A stretch of 64,000 nucleotides of DNA from NCBI GenBank assembly GCA_964556475.1, contig CAZKVU010000002.1:1-64000 (forward strand). The letters are read 5' to 3'. Positions 16,137-24,731 of this stretch are shown piece by piece (position 1 is the stretch's first letter; each line of letters begins with the position of its first letter). The DNA comes from CAZKVU01 sp964556475. GTDB taxonomy: Bacteria; Patescibacteriota; Microgenomatia; UBA1406; HO2-37-13b. The notes beneath the pieces were generated by a model. The model saw nothing but the letters and a program-made list of their open reading frames with translations. It ran no database searches and was not told the DNA's origin. Both the position numbers and the translations under genes were made by a program.

Positions 16137-16930
16137 TGTCCAACAGCGGTAAATTTCTTAACGCCCTGACTCCAAGCTATTTTGTAAACGATGCCTAAGC
16201 CTACAAGCCAGATTAATTGCTGACAAATAACCGTAATCATTTCATCAGGTGATAACTTACCCATTAATGCTAAGGTCGGATAATAGGTGATCCACGGAAA
16301 TGGCGTAAGACCAATCAATAACTGAAACGAATGTGGGAGTAGGTTTAATGGAATGATGTATCCACCATATATAAGACTCAGTATAAATCCCATGTCCATG
16401 ATACCATCAATTTGAGTAATCCAGAAGGCGAGTAATCCAATGATCATTTTGAAGGTAAACGAAACAGCGAGTGCACCAGTAATAATAAGCGCAATTAGGG
16501 GCACTTTTTCTACTGAAGGCGAAAAGAAAGTTACATTTTTAAAAAACGCAATAAGAATAATCGCTGCTACGATTCCAAACGAACCCTGGAGAATTCTATA
16601 TGGCATTTCCTCGAAGAACATAAGCCAATAATATGAAAAAGGGCGAACAAGTTGACCCGAGAGATACCCAAGGCGAATATCATAAAATGAAATATGCTCC
16701 TCAATATGGATTACGAGAATATTACTTGCAAGCATTAAAACAAGATAATATGTTGTGAAGTCTGATTCATTCCATGAACCTAACGATCCACCTGTATTTT
16801 GCAGTGCTCCATGCCAAAATAGAATCAATATTACCGGGTTTATGACGGTCATTAGGAACCATACGAATGACCGCATTCGTTGCGCCAAAACACGCTGGAG
16901 ATGTATGAGCAGTATGCGAATATACCTCAT
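16133..16930 (-). CDS. ABC-2 type transporter permease (COG4587-like)
   Basis: A 265-residue partner of the next permease, with six predicted helices. Recognisable blocks are RMRSFVWFLMTVINPVIL at the N-terminus, FYDIRLGYLSGQLVRPFSYY after helix 2 and GYIIPLNLLPHSFQLLIGLTPFP before the last helices. The ATPase gene overlaps it by 4 nt upstream and the second permease by 4 nt downstream, so the three products are translationally coupled in fixed stoichiometry. This permease pair plus ATPase is a drug- or lipid-exporter-like system, distinct from the Wzm/Wzt O-antigen exporters. Confidence 0.83.
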   Translation of the reverse strand: MRYIRILLIHLQRVLAQRMRSFVWFLMTVINPVILILFWHGALQNTGGSLGSWNESDFTTYYLVLMLASNILVIHIEEHISFYDIRLGYLSGQLVRPFSYYWLMFFEEMPYRILQGSFGIVAAIILIAFFKNVTFFSPSVEKVPLIALIITGALAVSFTFKMIIGLLAFWITQIDGIMDMGFILSLIYGGYIIPLNLLPHSFQLLIGLTPFPWITYYPTLALMGKLSPDEMITVICQQLIWLVGLGIVYKIAWSQGVKKFTAVGQ

Positions 16931-17910
16931 GACGACTTCATACTTTTAAAGAATGTTCGGACAACATCTTCAATATTTGGCTCTTCTATGTTTAAGTCAT
17001 CCACGGGGAATTCTTGAAGTAATTTTGAGGCAATAATTTTTGCAGAGTCTTTAGGAACTGCGAGTACTACTTTTTGTGGCTTATATTTTTTTACCTCACC
17101 AAGTTTTAACAATTGACTTTTCTCAACTTCCTTTGTGAAAACCACTGAAAGAAGTTTATTTTTTGTGTATCGGGAGATGAGTTGCGAAAAGCTTCCATCG
17201 TAAATAATAGTTCCATGATCTATAACAATAACTCTTTTACATAAATCCCGAACATCAGCCATATAGTGACTGGTTAGAATAATCGTTGCATTAAAGTTTT
17301 TATTATAATCGCGTACAAAATTTCTCACGTTATGCTGAACAACAACATCAAGACCTATTGTTGGCTCATCAAGGAATAAGATTTTTGGGGAATGAAGGAG
17401 TTGCCCAATGAGTTCACATTTCATTCGCTGTCCTAATGATAACTGTCTGACTTGAATATTCAGTACATCTTTAACATCAAGCATTTCAACAAGATTATCA
17501 AGCGTTCTTTTGAATAGTGCATCTGGAATTCTATATATCTCTTTGTTCAATAAATATGATTCATATGGAGGCAAATCCCACCACAACTGGTTTTTTTGAC
17601 CCATAACAAGCGAGATTTTTCTGAGAAAATCATGATCTCGCTTTGAAGGAGTGTACCCAAGCACTTCAATCTCGCCAGATGATGGATGAATAAGGCCAGA
17701 TAAACATTTGAGCGTGGTTGTTTTGCCGGCACCATTTGGCCCAATAAAACCTATAAGTTCTCCCTCTTCTATATCAAAAGAGATGTCGTGAACGGCTGTT
17801 TTGTTATAGTACTTTCGATGAACAACTGACTTAAGTGAGCCGATAAAGCCTGGCTGCTTTTCATAGACACGAAAATGCTTAGTTAGATTGTGCACATGAA
17901 TTGTGGACAT
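16927..17910 (-). CDS. ABC transporter ATP-binding protein (COG4586-like)
   Basis: A 327-residue ATPase with Walker A GPNGAGKTTT, Q-loop near GQKNQLWWDLP, signature LSLGQRMKCELI, Walker B ILFLDEPTIGLD and the H-loop in ILTSHYMADVRDL. The Arg-Met in LSLGQRM replaces the more common SGGQ signature, as is usual for this family. A C-terminal extension of about 80 residues is typical of COG4586 proteins. It energises the two downstream permeases. It starts 19 nt after enolase on the same strand and may share a long ftsH-exo-eno transcript. Confidence 0.9.
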   Translation of the reverse strand: MSTIHVHNLTKHFRVYEKQPGFIGSLKSVVHRKYYNKTAVHDISFDIEEGELIGFIGPNGAGKTTTLKCLSGLIHPSSGEIEVLGYTPSKRDHDFLRKISLVMGQKNQLWWDLPPYESYLLNKEIYRIPDALFKRTLDNLVEMLDVKDVLNIQVRQLSLGQRMKCELIGQLLHSPKILFLDEPTIGLDVVVQHNVRNFVRDYNKNFNATIILTSHYMADVRDLCKRVIVIDHGTIIYDGSFSQLISRYTKNKLLSVVFTKEVEKSQLLKLGEVKKYKPQKVVLAVPKDSAKIIASKLLQEFPVDDLNIEEPNIEDVVRTFFKSMKSS

Positions 17911-17929
17911 GAATGTATTCTAGCAGAAT

Positions 17930-19171
17930 TTATTTCTCTAAAGCCTCTATTTCGAGAAGTCTATTATATTTAGATAGCCTATCAGATCGGGACATTGAGC
18001 CTGTTTTTATGAATTCAGCTCCACATGCATAGGCGAGATCTGCAATAAACGAGTCCTCAGTCTCACCGGATCTATGCGATATTACGACTTTCCAACCTGC
18101 CTCCTGTGTTTTTTTAATGGCCTGCACTGTTTCTAATAATGACCCGATCTGGTTCACTTTTATCAAAACCGAATTTGATGCCAGTTTTTCTATACCTTGC
18201 TGGATTCGATGAATATTAGTGACATATAAATCATCACCAACAACCATGTGATGCGGTGTTACTTTTGCAGTAAATTCAGTAAATGCTGCCCAGTCGTCTT
18301 CATGAAAAGGATCCTCAAAAGACATAATGTTGTATCGCTCAATAAGACCCATATAGAAATTCATGAGTTCCTGTGGAGACCAATGCGCATTTTCCTTTTT
18401 CAGATCATATGAACCGTTTGTATAAAATTCAGAAGCAGCGACATCTGTAGCAAGATCAACAGCTTCGCGAGAATGTCCAGCATCACTGATCGCTTTTTCA
18501 AGATAGGAAAAGGCGTCGCTGTTTGAAGGGAGTACTGGAGCAAAACCACCTTCATCTCCAACAGAAATTGTAAACCCATCATTTTTTAGAATTGATTTCA
18601 AAGAATGAAAAATCTCAGAAGCTATACGAACACTCTCAGAAGGAATATTGTTTTTTGGTGAAATCATACATTCCTGGAAGTCGAGCACCCAGTTGGCATG
18701 TGCTCCACCGTTTATCACGTTAACAAGCAGTCGTGGAAAATTGACATTTTTTTGAGAAAAGTATGAATCATGAATAGCTTTCCATAGAGGAACATTTTGA
18801 TAACAAGAAAGCGCTCGTGCTGCCGCTAAAGATACTGCAAGAACTGCATTTGCGCCGAGGTGTGATTTATTTTCCGTACCATCAAGTTCCAGTAATTTAT
18901 TATCAATAGCCTCAAGATTTTCAATGTCGTAGCCTTTCAATCCACTCTGTATCGTATCTCTTATATGACCAATTGCCATCAATACACCCTGACCATGATA
19001 TTTGGCATTATCACCATCGCGGAGCTCAAGTGCCTCATGTGAGCCGGTTGATGCGCCAGATGGAACACTTGCGCCTCCTATCATGCCGTTTTCGAGCTTT
19101 ACATACGCTTTAACAGTGGGATTCCCTCGTGAGTCTAGTACTTGCAGTGCATAAATGTCTGTTATTTTCAT
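17930..19171 (-). CDS. eno: enolase
   Basis: 413 residues, slightly short for bacterial enolase (about 430). The N-terminal DSRGNPTVKA and SGASTGSHEALELRD are present, as are the metal and catalytic blocks GDEGGFAP, MSFEDPFHEDDW, VVGDDLYVTN, VLIKVNQIGSLLE and SHRSGETEDSFIADLA. Enolase interconverts 2-phosphoglycerate and phosphoenolpyruvate. That makes PEP available to glycolysis and to MurA in the cell-wall cluster of this window. The gene starts 6 nt after the exonuclease stop, so it is almost certainly co-transcribed with it. Confidence 0.97.
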   Translation of the reverse strand: MKITDIYALQVLDSRGNPTVKAYVKLENGMIGGASVPSGASTGSHEALELRDGDNAKYHGQGVLMAIGHIRDTIQSGLKGYDIENLEAIDNKLLELDGTENKSHLGANAVLAVSLAAARALSCYQNVPLWKAIHDSYFSQKNVNFPRLLVNVINGGAHANWVLDFQECMISPKNNIPSESVRIASEIFHSLKSILKNDGFTISVGDEGGFAPVLPSNSDAFSYLEKAISDAGHSREAVDLATDVAASEFYTNGSYDLKKENAHWSPQELMNFYMGLIERYNIMSFEDPFHEDDWAAFTEFTAKVTPHHMVVGDDLYVTNIHRIQQGIEKLASNSVLIKVNQIGSLLETVQAIKKTQEAGWKVVISHRSGETEDSFIADLAYACGAEFIKTGSMSRSDRLSKYNRLLEIEALEK

Positions 19172-19177
19172 GATGAT

Positions 19178-20113
19178 TTAAAATAATCCTAACTGGTTTT
19201 TGTCCTTTTCTGGTTTATTTTTTTCAGGCTCCTTTTTCTGCTGAAAAGGATCAGCAAACAATCGCTGTTTAATACTTCTAAATTGATACTCATCGAAAAA
19301 CTCCTTTAATTTTTCATTATAAGAGTTAAAACGAAAGTTTTCTAGGTCAATTTCAATATTAATGTCATGTTTAAGGAGGGCAAGCTTTTTGGACATGAGT
19401 GCATCATCTTTTCCATCAATCAGTTTCTTTTTGACTGATTCGTTTTCAACATCATCAATATGCGCATAGAGCTCCTCGACAGTTCCAAACTGATTTATTA
19501 GGTTCGCGGCAGTTTTTTGACCAATACCAGCAACACCCTTATAGTTATCAGATGGATCACCGGCAAGTGCCTTAAAATCTGCAATATATTGTGGTTCGAT
19601 ATTAAAACGTTTTTGTACGGCTTTATCGTCGTATACAAGTGGTTTAGCTCCACCATTTTGAGGGCTGATAACAAGAGTGTGATGTTTTGTATCAACAAGC
19701 TGCAGGATATCTTTATCGCCGGTAAAAATCAGCTTTACAATATTGTTCTCTTTGAGCTCGGTAGCAATCGTTGCAATGAGATCATCCGCCTCAAAGCCAT
19801 CGAGTTCAACATAGTGGATGCCAGCTGCCAGTAAATATTCACGAACCATGGGAAATTGCTTAATTAAGTCCTCTTCAACTTTTGGTCTATGCGATCTATA
19901 TTCGGGGAATAACTCATCTCTAAATGTCTTGGCGGCTGTGTCAAAGCATATAATTACATGTGTTGCTTTAAATTCAGAAATAGCGGTATGGAGCATCGTT
20001 ACAAAGCCATAGAGTGCATTAGTTGGTACTCCATCTTTCGTTTTAAACGCAGGAAGCGCATGGTAGGCTCGATGGATAATTGCATTTCCATCAACAATCA
20101 GGAGTGTATCCAT
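19178..20113 (-). CDS. stand-alone 5'-3' exonuclease (PolI N-terminal domain family)
   Basis: A 311-residue protein equal to the FEN-like 5' nuclease domain of DNA polymerase I, with no polymerase or proofreading domain. Acidic metal ligands are visible in LIVDGNAIIHRA, CFDTAAKTFRDE, ELDGFEADDLIAT and FTGDKDILQLVD. The helix-hairpin-helix region is DNYKGVAGIGQKTAANLI. After about residue 288 comes a charged Lys/Glu/Pro tail ending in NQLGLF, which matches the QLxLF-type sliding-clamp binding motif. The enzyme probably removes RNA primers and flaps on the lagging strand, recruited by the beta clamp. It lies between ftsH (12 nt) and enolase (6 nt). Confidence 0.92.
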   Translation of the reverse strand: MDTLLIVDGNAIIHRAYHALPAFKTKDGVPTNALYGFVTMLHTAISEFKATHVIICFDTAAKTFRDELFPEYRSHRPKVEEDLIKQFPMVREYLLAAGIHYVELDGFEADDLIATIATELKENNIVKLIFTGDKDILQLVDTKHHTLVISPQNGGAKPLVYDDKAVQKRFNIEPQYIADFKALAGDPSDNYKGVAGIGQKTAANLINQFGTVEELYAHIDDVENESVKKKLIDGKDDALMSKKLALLKHDINIEIDLENFRFNSYNEKLKEFFDEYQFRSIKQRLFADPFQQKKEPEKNKPEKDKNQLGLF

Positions 20114-20125
20114 AGCAGAAGTATA

Positions 20126-21973
20126 CTAATTTTCAGTCTTTTTTTTGCCAACGATTTTCTCGAACTCATCACCATCAATACTTTCTTTCTTCAGAAGCTC
20201 ATCGGCAACATTATCAAGTGCTTTGCGATTTTTCTTAATGAGGGCAATAGCCTGAACATAGCATTCGTCAATAATTCTTTTCACCTCGTTGTCTATTTTG
20301 CTCATTGTTGCTTCTGAAACAGGATTTTGTCCATAGTATGATTTACCCCATTCTGTAATATCTTGTGTCGGGCCAAAATTGATAGGGCCAAGGCTGCTCA
20401 TTCCGTAATCAACAACCATACCTCGAGCAATTTGTGTTGCCTGATCAAAGTCATTAGAAGCGCCAGTCGTAACATCTCCAAAAACTACCTCCTCAGCAGC
20501 GCGTCCACCAAGCATAGAGGTTATCATATGCAAGAGTCTGGATTTAGTGTGATGTAAGCGATCCTGACTTGGTGGGATAAGCGTATGACCAAGCGACATA
20601 CCACGTGAAACAATTGAAATGCGGTGTACTGGATCTGTGTCGCCTTGGAAATGAGTGACAATAGCATGACCACCTTCGTGATAAGCAGTAATCTTTTTAT
20701 CAAGATCGCTCTGTAGACGTTTCTTTTCAGGGCCAAGTTTAACTTTTGTAGCGGCCTCTTCGAGATCGTCCATTGAAATGCTATCCTTATCATGGCGGGC
20801 TGCTAAAATAGCAGCTTCATTAAGCATGTTTTCAATATCTGCTCCAGAGAAACCTACAGTACGGCGTGCGAGCTTTTCGAATGAGACTTCCTTTGCCATT
20901 GGCTTTCCTTGAGCATGAATTTTAAGAATTGCCTGTCTCCCTTCAAGATCTGGATAATCAACGATAACTCGTCGATCAAATCTTCCAGGTCTTAACAGAG
21001 CGGGGTCAAGCAAATCACCACGGTTTGTTGCAGCAATAACGATAACTTTATCGTTTGGCGCAAATCCATCCATCTCAACCAAAATTTGGTTAAGTGTTTG
21101 TTCTCGTTCATCATGAGCTGGCATTGCTCCAACAGATCGGGTTCTACCAATTGCGTCAACCTCATCAATAAAGATAATTGCTGGCGCACTCTTCTTAGCT
21201 GTTGCAAATAAGTCACGAACACGCGCTGCTCCAATTCCAACAAGCATTTCCATAAATTCTGATCCTGCAATAGAAAAGAATGGAACATTACTTTCTCCAG
21301 CCACTGCTTTTGCCAAGAGTGTTTTACCAGTACCGGCTGGGCCAACAAGAATAACACCCTTCGGTGGTCGAGCACCTAATCTACTGTATTTTTTAGGATT
21401 TTTTAGGAAATCAACAATTTCCTCAAGTTCTTTTTTTGCTTCATCGACACCGGCAACATCTTTGAATGTTGTGCTAGACATTTTTTTCGTGTATCTCTTT
21501 GATTTAGCTTGACCGAATGAGAAAACAGAGTCTTGAGCGCCACGTGCTTGTCTAAAGATGAAAATAAAGAATCCAATAATGAGAATTGTCGGTAGGATGC
21601 TATTAAGGAAGACAATAAACAGGGAGGTGTCGTCATTACTTTTAACATCGATAACTATTTTATCGGGATTTACCCCTGATTCTTGAAGAATTTTACGAAG
21701 ACTATCTTCTGACTCCTTTTTTGCCTGAACTCGCGTGTCATTTTTATAGACAGCCGTTATGGTATTACCGGTTCGTTCAATTTTTTCAACCTTACCTGCC
21801 TTTATATCTTTAATAACCGAGCTGATTGATTTTTGATTTCCCGACATGAATTCTTCAGAGCCGGCAATAATGGTCAAAATGAAGAAAATAACAAAAATAG
21901 CAATAAAAATCATTTTTATATCAATCTTGATCATTTTCATGCCATTTTCGACTGGTTTTTTTTGATTCGCCAT
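20126..21973 (-). CDS. ftsH: ATP-dependent zinc metalloprotease FtsH
   Basis: 615 residues from the chosen start. Two membrane helices (about residues 20-38 and 120-140) flank a small extracytoplasmic domain. The AAA+ module has Walker A GPAGTGKT, Walker B IIFIDEVDAIG and the second region of homology ATNRGDLLDPALLRPGRFDRR. The zinc protease motif is HEGGH. FtsH degrades membrane and short-lived cytosolic proteins. ATG 21973 was preferred to the in-frame ATG at 21982: a TACAAT box (21985-21990) ends only 2 nt before the latter and 11 nt before the former. It is the first gene of the minus-strand operon. Confidence 0.96.
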   Translation of the reverse strand: MANQKKPVENGMKMIKIDIKMIFIAIFVIFFILTIIAGSEEFMSGNQKSISSVIKDIKAGKVEKIERTGNTITAVYKNDTRVQAKKESEDSLRKILQESGVNPDKIVIDVKSNDDTSLFIVFLNSILPTILIIGFFIFIFRQARGAQDSVFSFGQAKSKRYTKKMSSTTFKDVAGVDEAKKELEEIVDFLKNPKKYSRLGARPPKGVILVGPAGTGKTLLAKAVAGESNVPFFSIAGSEFMEMLVGIGAARVRDLFATAKKSAPAIIFIDEVDAIGRTRSVGAMPAHDEREQTLNQILVEMDGFAPNDKVIVIAATNRGDLLDPALLRPGRFDRRVIVDYPDLEGRQAILKIHAQGKPMAKEVSFEKLARRTVGFSGADIENMLNEAAILAARHDKDSISMDDLEEAATKVKLGPEKKRLQSDLDKKITAYHEGGHAIVTHFQGDTDPVHRISIVSRGMSLGHTLIPPSQDRLHHTKSRLLHMITSMLGGRAAEEVVFGDVTTGASNDFDQATQIARGMVVDYGMSSLGPINFGPTQDITEWGKSYYGQNPVSEATMSKIDNEVKRIIDECYVQAIALIKKNRKALDNVADELLKKESIDGDEFEKIVGKKKTEN

Positions 21974-21984
21974 AGAGATCATAT

Positions 21985-21990
21985 ATTGTA
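21985..21990 (-). promoter_or_regulatory. -10 box of ftsH
   Basis: TACAAT on the minus strand, 11 nt before the ATG at 21973. The other in-frame ATG (21982) would lie upstream of the expected transcription start. Confidence 0.45.
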
Positions 21991-22033
21991 GCAGAAATTT
22001 ACGCTTTGTGAAGCCTACGAAGACATTTATTGA

Positions 22034-22039
22034 TATAAT
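22034..22039 (+). promoter_or_regulatory. -10 box of the tsaC-tsaE gene, probably leaderless
   Basis: A perfect TATAAT ends 9 nt before the ATG at 22049. No good -35 is visible. It is divergent from the ftsH promoter about 45 bp away. Confidence 0.55.
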
Positions 22040-22048
22040 AGAGTCACC

Positions 22049-23110
22049 ATGAAGACTGTTGGAATAGGCGATCCGAACATTTACGAAACAGTAATAATGA
22101 CTCTAAAAAAGGGGGGGCTTGTTGTGGTTCCATCAGATACAGTGTATGGTTTGTCTGTTGATGCAACAAATCCAAAAGCGGTGAAGAAATTAATAACTTT
22201 TAAGTCCCGTGTTCCTGGCAAAGCGATTTCCGTATTCATCGGGTCTTTACAAAGGGCTAAAGATTATGTAGAAGTAAGCAGTCACCAACAACAATTACTT
22301 GAATCTATATTACCAGGTGCATATACAATTGTTTTGCCGTCAAAGCATAAAGTTGCAAAGGAGATTGAAGCTGAAAATGGAACTCTTGGAATCCGAATTC
22401 CTGATTTTGAGTTTAATAACAAACTTGTCGGGTTGTATGATAAGCCTGTTACAGCAACATCTGCGAATCAGGCCGGCAGATCACCGCATTCATCGGTTCG
22501 ATCGCTTCTTAATGCTACCCCGGCACACAAAAAGAAACTCATTGATCTTATTGTTGATGGAGGTACATTACCAAGAAGGAAACCGTCGACAGTCATTGAT
22601 TTTACAACGGAAAATTTTGATGTTTTACGAGTAGGAGATGTTGGTCTCCCCTTAACAGGTGGAAAGAAATTCAACTCGCATTCAGAAGATGAAACGCGAA
22701 AAATTGCTCAATCACTCTTGAAAAACAATTTTTCATACCTAGCAACTAAACCACTTGTGTTTATGCTGTATGGAGACTTGGGCGCAGGTAAGACTGTATT
22801 TGTTAAAGGTCTTGGCGATGCTCTTGGAATAACAAATATTATCTCACCGACATTTGTTATTACATACGATTATGACGCAAAAATTCCAGAAACTGATGTT
22901 CTGCATCATTTTGATTTATACCGCATTCAAGAGGCAGAAGAATTTAGCCATCTTGGCCTTGAAGAAATACTGAAACCACGACGAGTAATTGCTATTGAAT
23001 GGAGTGAAAAAAGCAAGGAAATATTGCCTGAGCTTCAAAAAAAAGCACATGTTATTCATGTTTCAATTGAACACGTACATTCCTCAGAAAGAAAATTAAC
23101 TATTTATTAA
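22049..23110 (+). CDS. fused TsaC (Sua5/YrdC) - TsaE protein for t6A synthesis
   Basis: This is a 353-residue two-domain protein. Residues 1-205 are the YrdC/Sua5 threonylcarbamoyl-AMP synthase: VVPSDTVYGLSVDA, the KxR block FKSRVPGKAIS, ATSANQAGRSP and KPSTVIDF. Residues 216-353 are a complete TsaE ATPase: Walker A GDLGAGKT, then SPTFVITYDY, HHFDLYRI and AIEWSEK. Both are steps of the t6A37 tRNA modification, and the third enzyme, TsaD, is 16 nt downstream. The fusion puts threonylcarbamoyl-adenylate synthesis and the TsaE ATPase in one chain. TsaB, normally needed with TsaD and TsaE in bacteria, is not visible in the window. Confidence 0.93.
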   Translation: MKTVGIGDPNIYETVIMTLKKGGLVVVPSDTVYGLSVDATNPKAVKKLITFKSRVPGKAISVFIGSLQRAKDYVEVSSHQQQLLESILPGAYTIVLPSKHKVAKEIEAENGTLGIRIPDFEFNNKLVGLYDKPVTATSANQAGRSPHSSVRSLLNATPAHKKKLIDLIVDGGTLPRRKPSTVIDFTTENFDVLRVGDVGLPLTGGKKFNSHSEDETRKIAQSLLKNNFSYLATKPLVFMLYGDLGAGKTVFVKGLGDALGITNIISPTFVITYDYDAKIPETDVLHHFDLYRIQEAEEFSHLGLEEILKPRRVIAIEWSEKSKEILPELQKKAHVIHVSIEHVHSSERKLTIY

Positions 23111-23126
23111 CTTAATCAAAACGCTC

Positions 23127-24155
23127 ATGATACTAGCCATAGATACTTCATGCGATGAAACCTCGGTTGCAGTCACCGATGGAAGAAAAACACTCTCAAA
23201 TGAGATGTATTCTCAGGTGCTTGAGCATAAAAAGTGGGGTGGAGTTTTGCCGCTACTTGCTAAACGAGCGCATGAGGAACGAATTGATGAGGTTTTGGAA
23301 AGGGCACTCAAGAAGGCACGAGTGACGATGGATGAAATAGATGCAATCGCTGTTACATTCGGACCGGGATTAGCAATTGCTTTAGGGGTGGGGATTGATA
23401 AAGCAAAAGATTTGTCGAGCAAGTACATGAAAAAATTAATAGCAGTGAATCATATGGAAGGTCATATATATTCCTGCTTTGTTCAAAATAGTAAAGGCAA
23501 GCCGAGTTTTCCTATTGAATTTCCATATCTCGCTGTTTTGATTTCAGGCAGTCATACTGAGCTTGTTATTTTCAAAGACCATTTAATATATGAAGTGATT
23601 GGTGAGACGCTCGATGACGCTGCTGGTGAAGCGCTCGATAAAGGTGCCCGAATGATTATGAATGAGCATTTTTATCCTGGAGGGCCTGTAATAGAAAAAC
23701 TTGCGCTTGGTGGGAGCAAAGATGCGTTTCGCTTCCCACGTCCTATGAAGAATTCCAAGGATCTCAATTTCTCATATTCAGGATTGAAAACGTCGTTGCT
23801 GTATCTTTTACGAGATATGAGCGATGAAGAACGTGTTAAACGAATGCCTGATTTAGCAGCCTCATTCCAGGAAGCAGTATTTCAGAGTATTTTCATAAAG
23901 TTAGAGAAAGCGATGGATCAGTATGGGCTAAATCGGGTTATTGTTGGCGGGGGTGTATCAGCAAACGATTATTTAAGAAAGACGATGAGAGAGTTAGTTG
24001 CTCAAAGAGGTGGAACTGTTCTCTTTCCACCTGAAAAAAAATTAAATGGAGATAACGCTGCTATGATTGGTGTAGCAGCTCACTTCAGAATGGAACAGGG
24101 TTTTTTTGTAGAAAATGAAGAAGATTTGAAAAGAGAGGCTCGAGCACACTTGTAA
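23127..24155 (+). CDS. tsaD: tRNA N6-adenosine threonylcarbamoyltransferase TsaD
   Basis: A 342-residue Kae1/TsaD protein. The N-terminal ASKHA motif AIDTSCDETSVAV is followed by the metal ligands H and H in NHMEGH, FGPGLAIALGVG, the block SGSHTELV and the C-terminal phosphate motif VVGGGVSANDYLR-like stretch (VIVGGGVSANDYL). It transfers the threonylcarbamoyl group to A37 of ANN-decoding tRNAs. It follows the tsaC-tsaE fusion directly and must be in the same transcript. It is convergent with small unknown genes on the minus strand, with an 8-bp gap. Confidence 0.96.
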   Translation: MILAIDTSCDETSVAVTDGRKTLSNEMYSQVLEHKKWGGVLPLLAKRAHEERIDEVLERALKKARVTMDEIDAIAVTFGPGLAIALGVGIDKAKDLSSKYMKKLIAVNHMEGHIYSCFVQNSKGKPSFPIEFPYLAVLISGSHTELVIFKDHLIYEVIGETLDDAAGEALDKGARMIMNEHFYPGGPVIEKLALGGSKDAFRFPRPMKNSKDLNFSYSGLKTSLLYLLRDMSDEERVKRMPDLAASFQEAVFQSIFIKLEKAMDQYGLNRVIVGGGVSANDYLRKTMRELVAQRGGTVLFPPEKKLNGDNAAMIGVAAHFRMEQGFFVENEEDLKREARAHL

Positions 24156-24163
24156 GCCTTTAA

Positions 24164-24352
24164 CTAATTTTGCGAGGGCTCAGGTGGAGGTGGAGCTTCG
24201 GGCATTTTAATTCTATAATCAACGTCTCCTATAGGATTACCATCCTTATCGAGTACTTCTCCAGGACCTTTTCCTTTTTCCCACACGTTTCCATCTGGGT
24301 CAATTTTTATTTCATCTGGTTTTGGAGGTTGTTCTGGTGATGAGCCTACCAT
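24164..24352 (-). CDS. small Pro/Asp-rich hypothetical protein
   Basis: A 62-residue protein rich in Pro, Asp, Gly and Lys, with no hydrophobic segment, ending in a run of four prolines and PSQN. I know no family. It contains an internal near-repeat DPDGNVWEKG / DKDGNPIGDV. A TAAAAT box ends 6 nt before its ATG, which matches the leaderless pattern of this genome and supports it as a real gene. It lies downstream of another small gene and of tRNA-Met on the same strand. Confidence 0.45.
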   Translation of the reverse strand: MVGSSPEQPPKPDEIKIDPDGNVWEKGKGPGEVLDKDGNPIGDVDYRIKMPEAPPPPEPSQN

Positions 24353-24358
24353 AACGTG

Positions 24359-24364
24359 ATTTTA
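24359..24364 (-). promoter_or_regulatory. -10-like box of the small Pro/Asp-rich gene
   Basis: TAAAAT on the minus strand, 6 nt before the ATG at 24352; weak by itself but at the same spacing as other leaderless promoters here. Confidence 0.35.
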
Positions 24365-24379
24365 TCAACAACATGCGAT

Positions 24380-24634
24380 CTATTCAACATGTAAAATAAT
24401 TTCATTCGTGCTACTTCGAGGACACGAAGGATCATTCGGCCCGACACATCCAATATCTTGGCCTTGCATTTCATCGATCATTATTTGTAATGCAACATTG
24501 CAGACGCCACCACAGCTAACAGTTGTTAATGATAGAGCTCCTATCTCAACAAATCTTCTTACATGTGTTGGTAGTTTGTCAGATGCAATGAACTGAACAC
24601 AACTGAAAGATAATCCTGATTCTGTATATGCCAT
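24380..24634 (-). CDS. small cysteine-containing hypothetical protein
   Basis: An 84-residue protein of unknown family with five cysteines (SFSCVQ, VSCGGVCN, GCVGPNDPSCP) and a slightly hydrophobic middle. The C-terminal part, GCVGPNDPSCP, could be a small metal or disulfide site, but it has no signal peptide. It lies 25 nt downstream of tRNA-Met on the same strand. It may be real, because the frame is clean and starts with ATG, but nothing else supports it. Confidence 0.4.
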   Translation of the reverse strand: MAYTESGLSFSCVQFIASDKLPTHVRRFVEIGALSLTTVSCGGVCNVALQIMIDEMQGQDIGCVGPNDPSCPRSSTNEIILHVE

Positions 24635-24658
24635 TATGTTTTTAAAATATATAAGAAG

Positions 24659-24731
24659 TGGCGGGGGAGAGAATCGAACTCTCGACCTGTCGCTTATGAG
24701 ACGACCGCTCTAACCACTGAGCTACCCAGCC
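24659..24731 (-). tRNA. tRNA with CAT anticodon (Met, or Ile2 if modified)
   Basis: A 73-nt cloverleaf on the minus strand. The anticodon stem GTCGT/GCGAC encloses the loop CTCATAA (anticodon CAT), and the T arm is GAGAG-TTCGATT-CTCTC. Acceptor GGCTGGG against CCCCGCC leaves a U-C mismatch at pair 4:69. It lacks the three G-C pairs of initiator tRNA. Elongator Met and lysidine-modified Ile2 cannot be told apart here. CCA is not encoded. Its first 13-16 nt are the sequence repeated in the array upstream. Confidence 0.85.

Noticed and set aside
15339..17910. ABC-2 genes as the O-antigen exporter Wzm/Wzt
   Set aside because: Two distinct permeases plus an ATPase of COG4586/4587/3694 type, linked to enolase and ftsH and 7 kb from the glycan genes.
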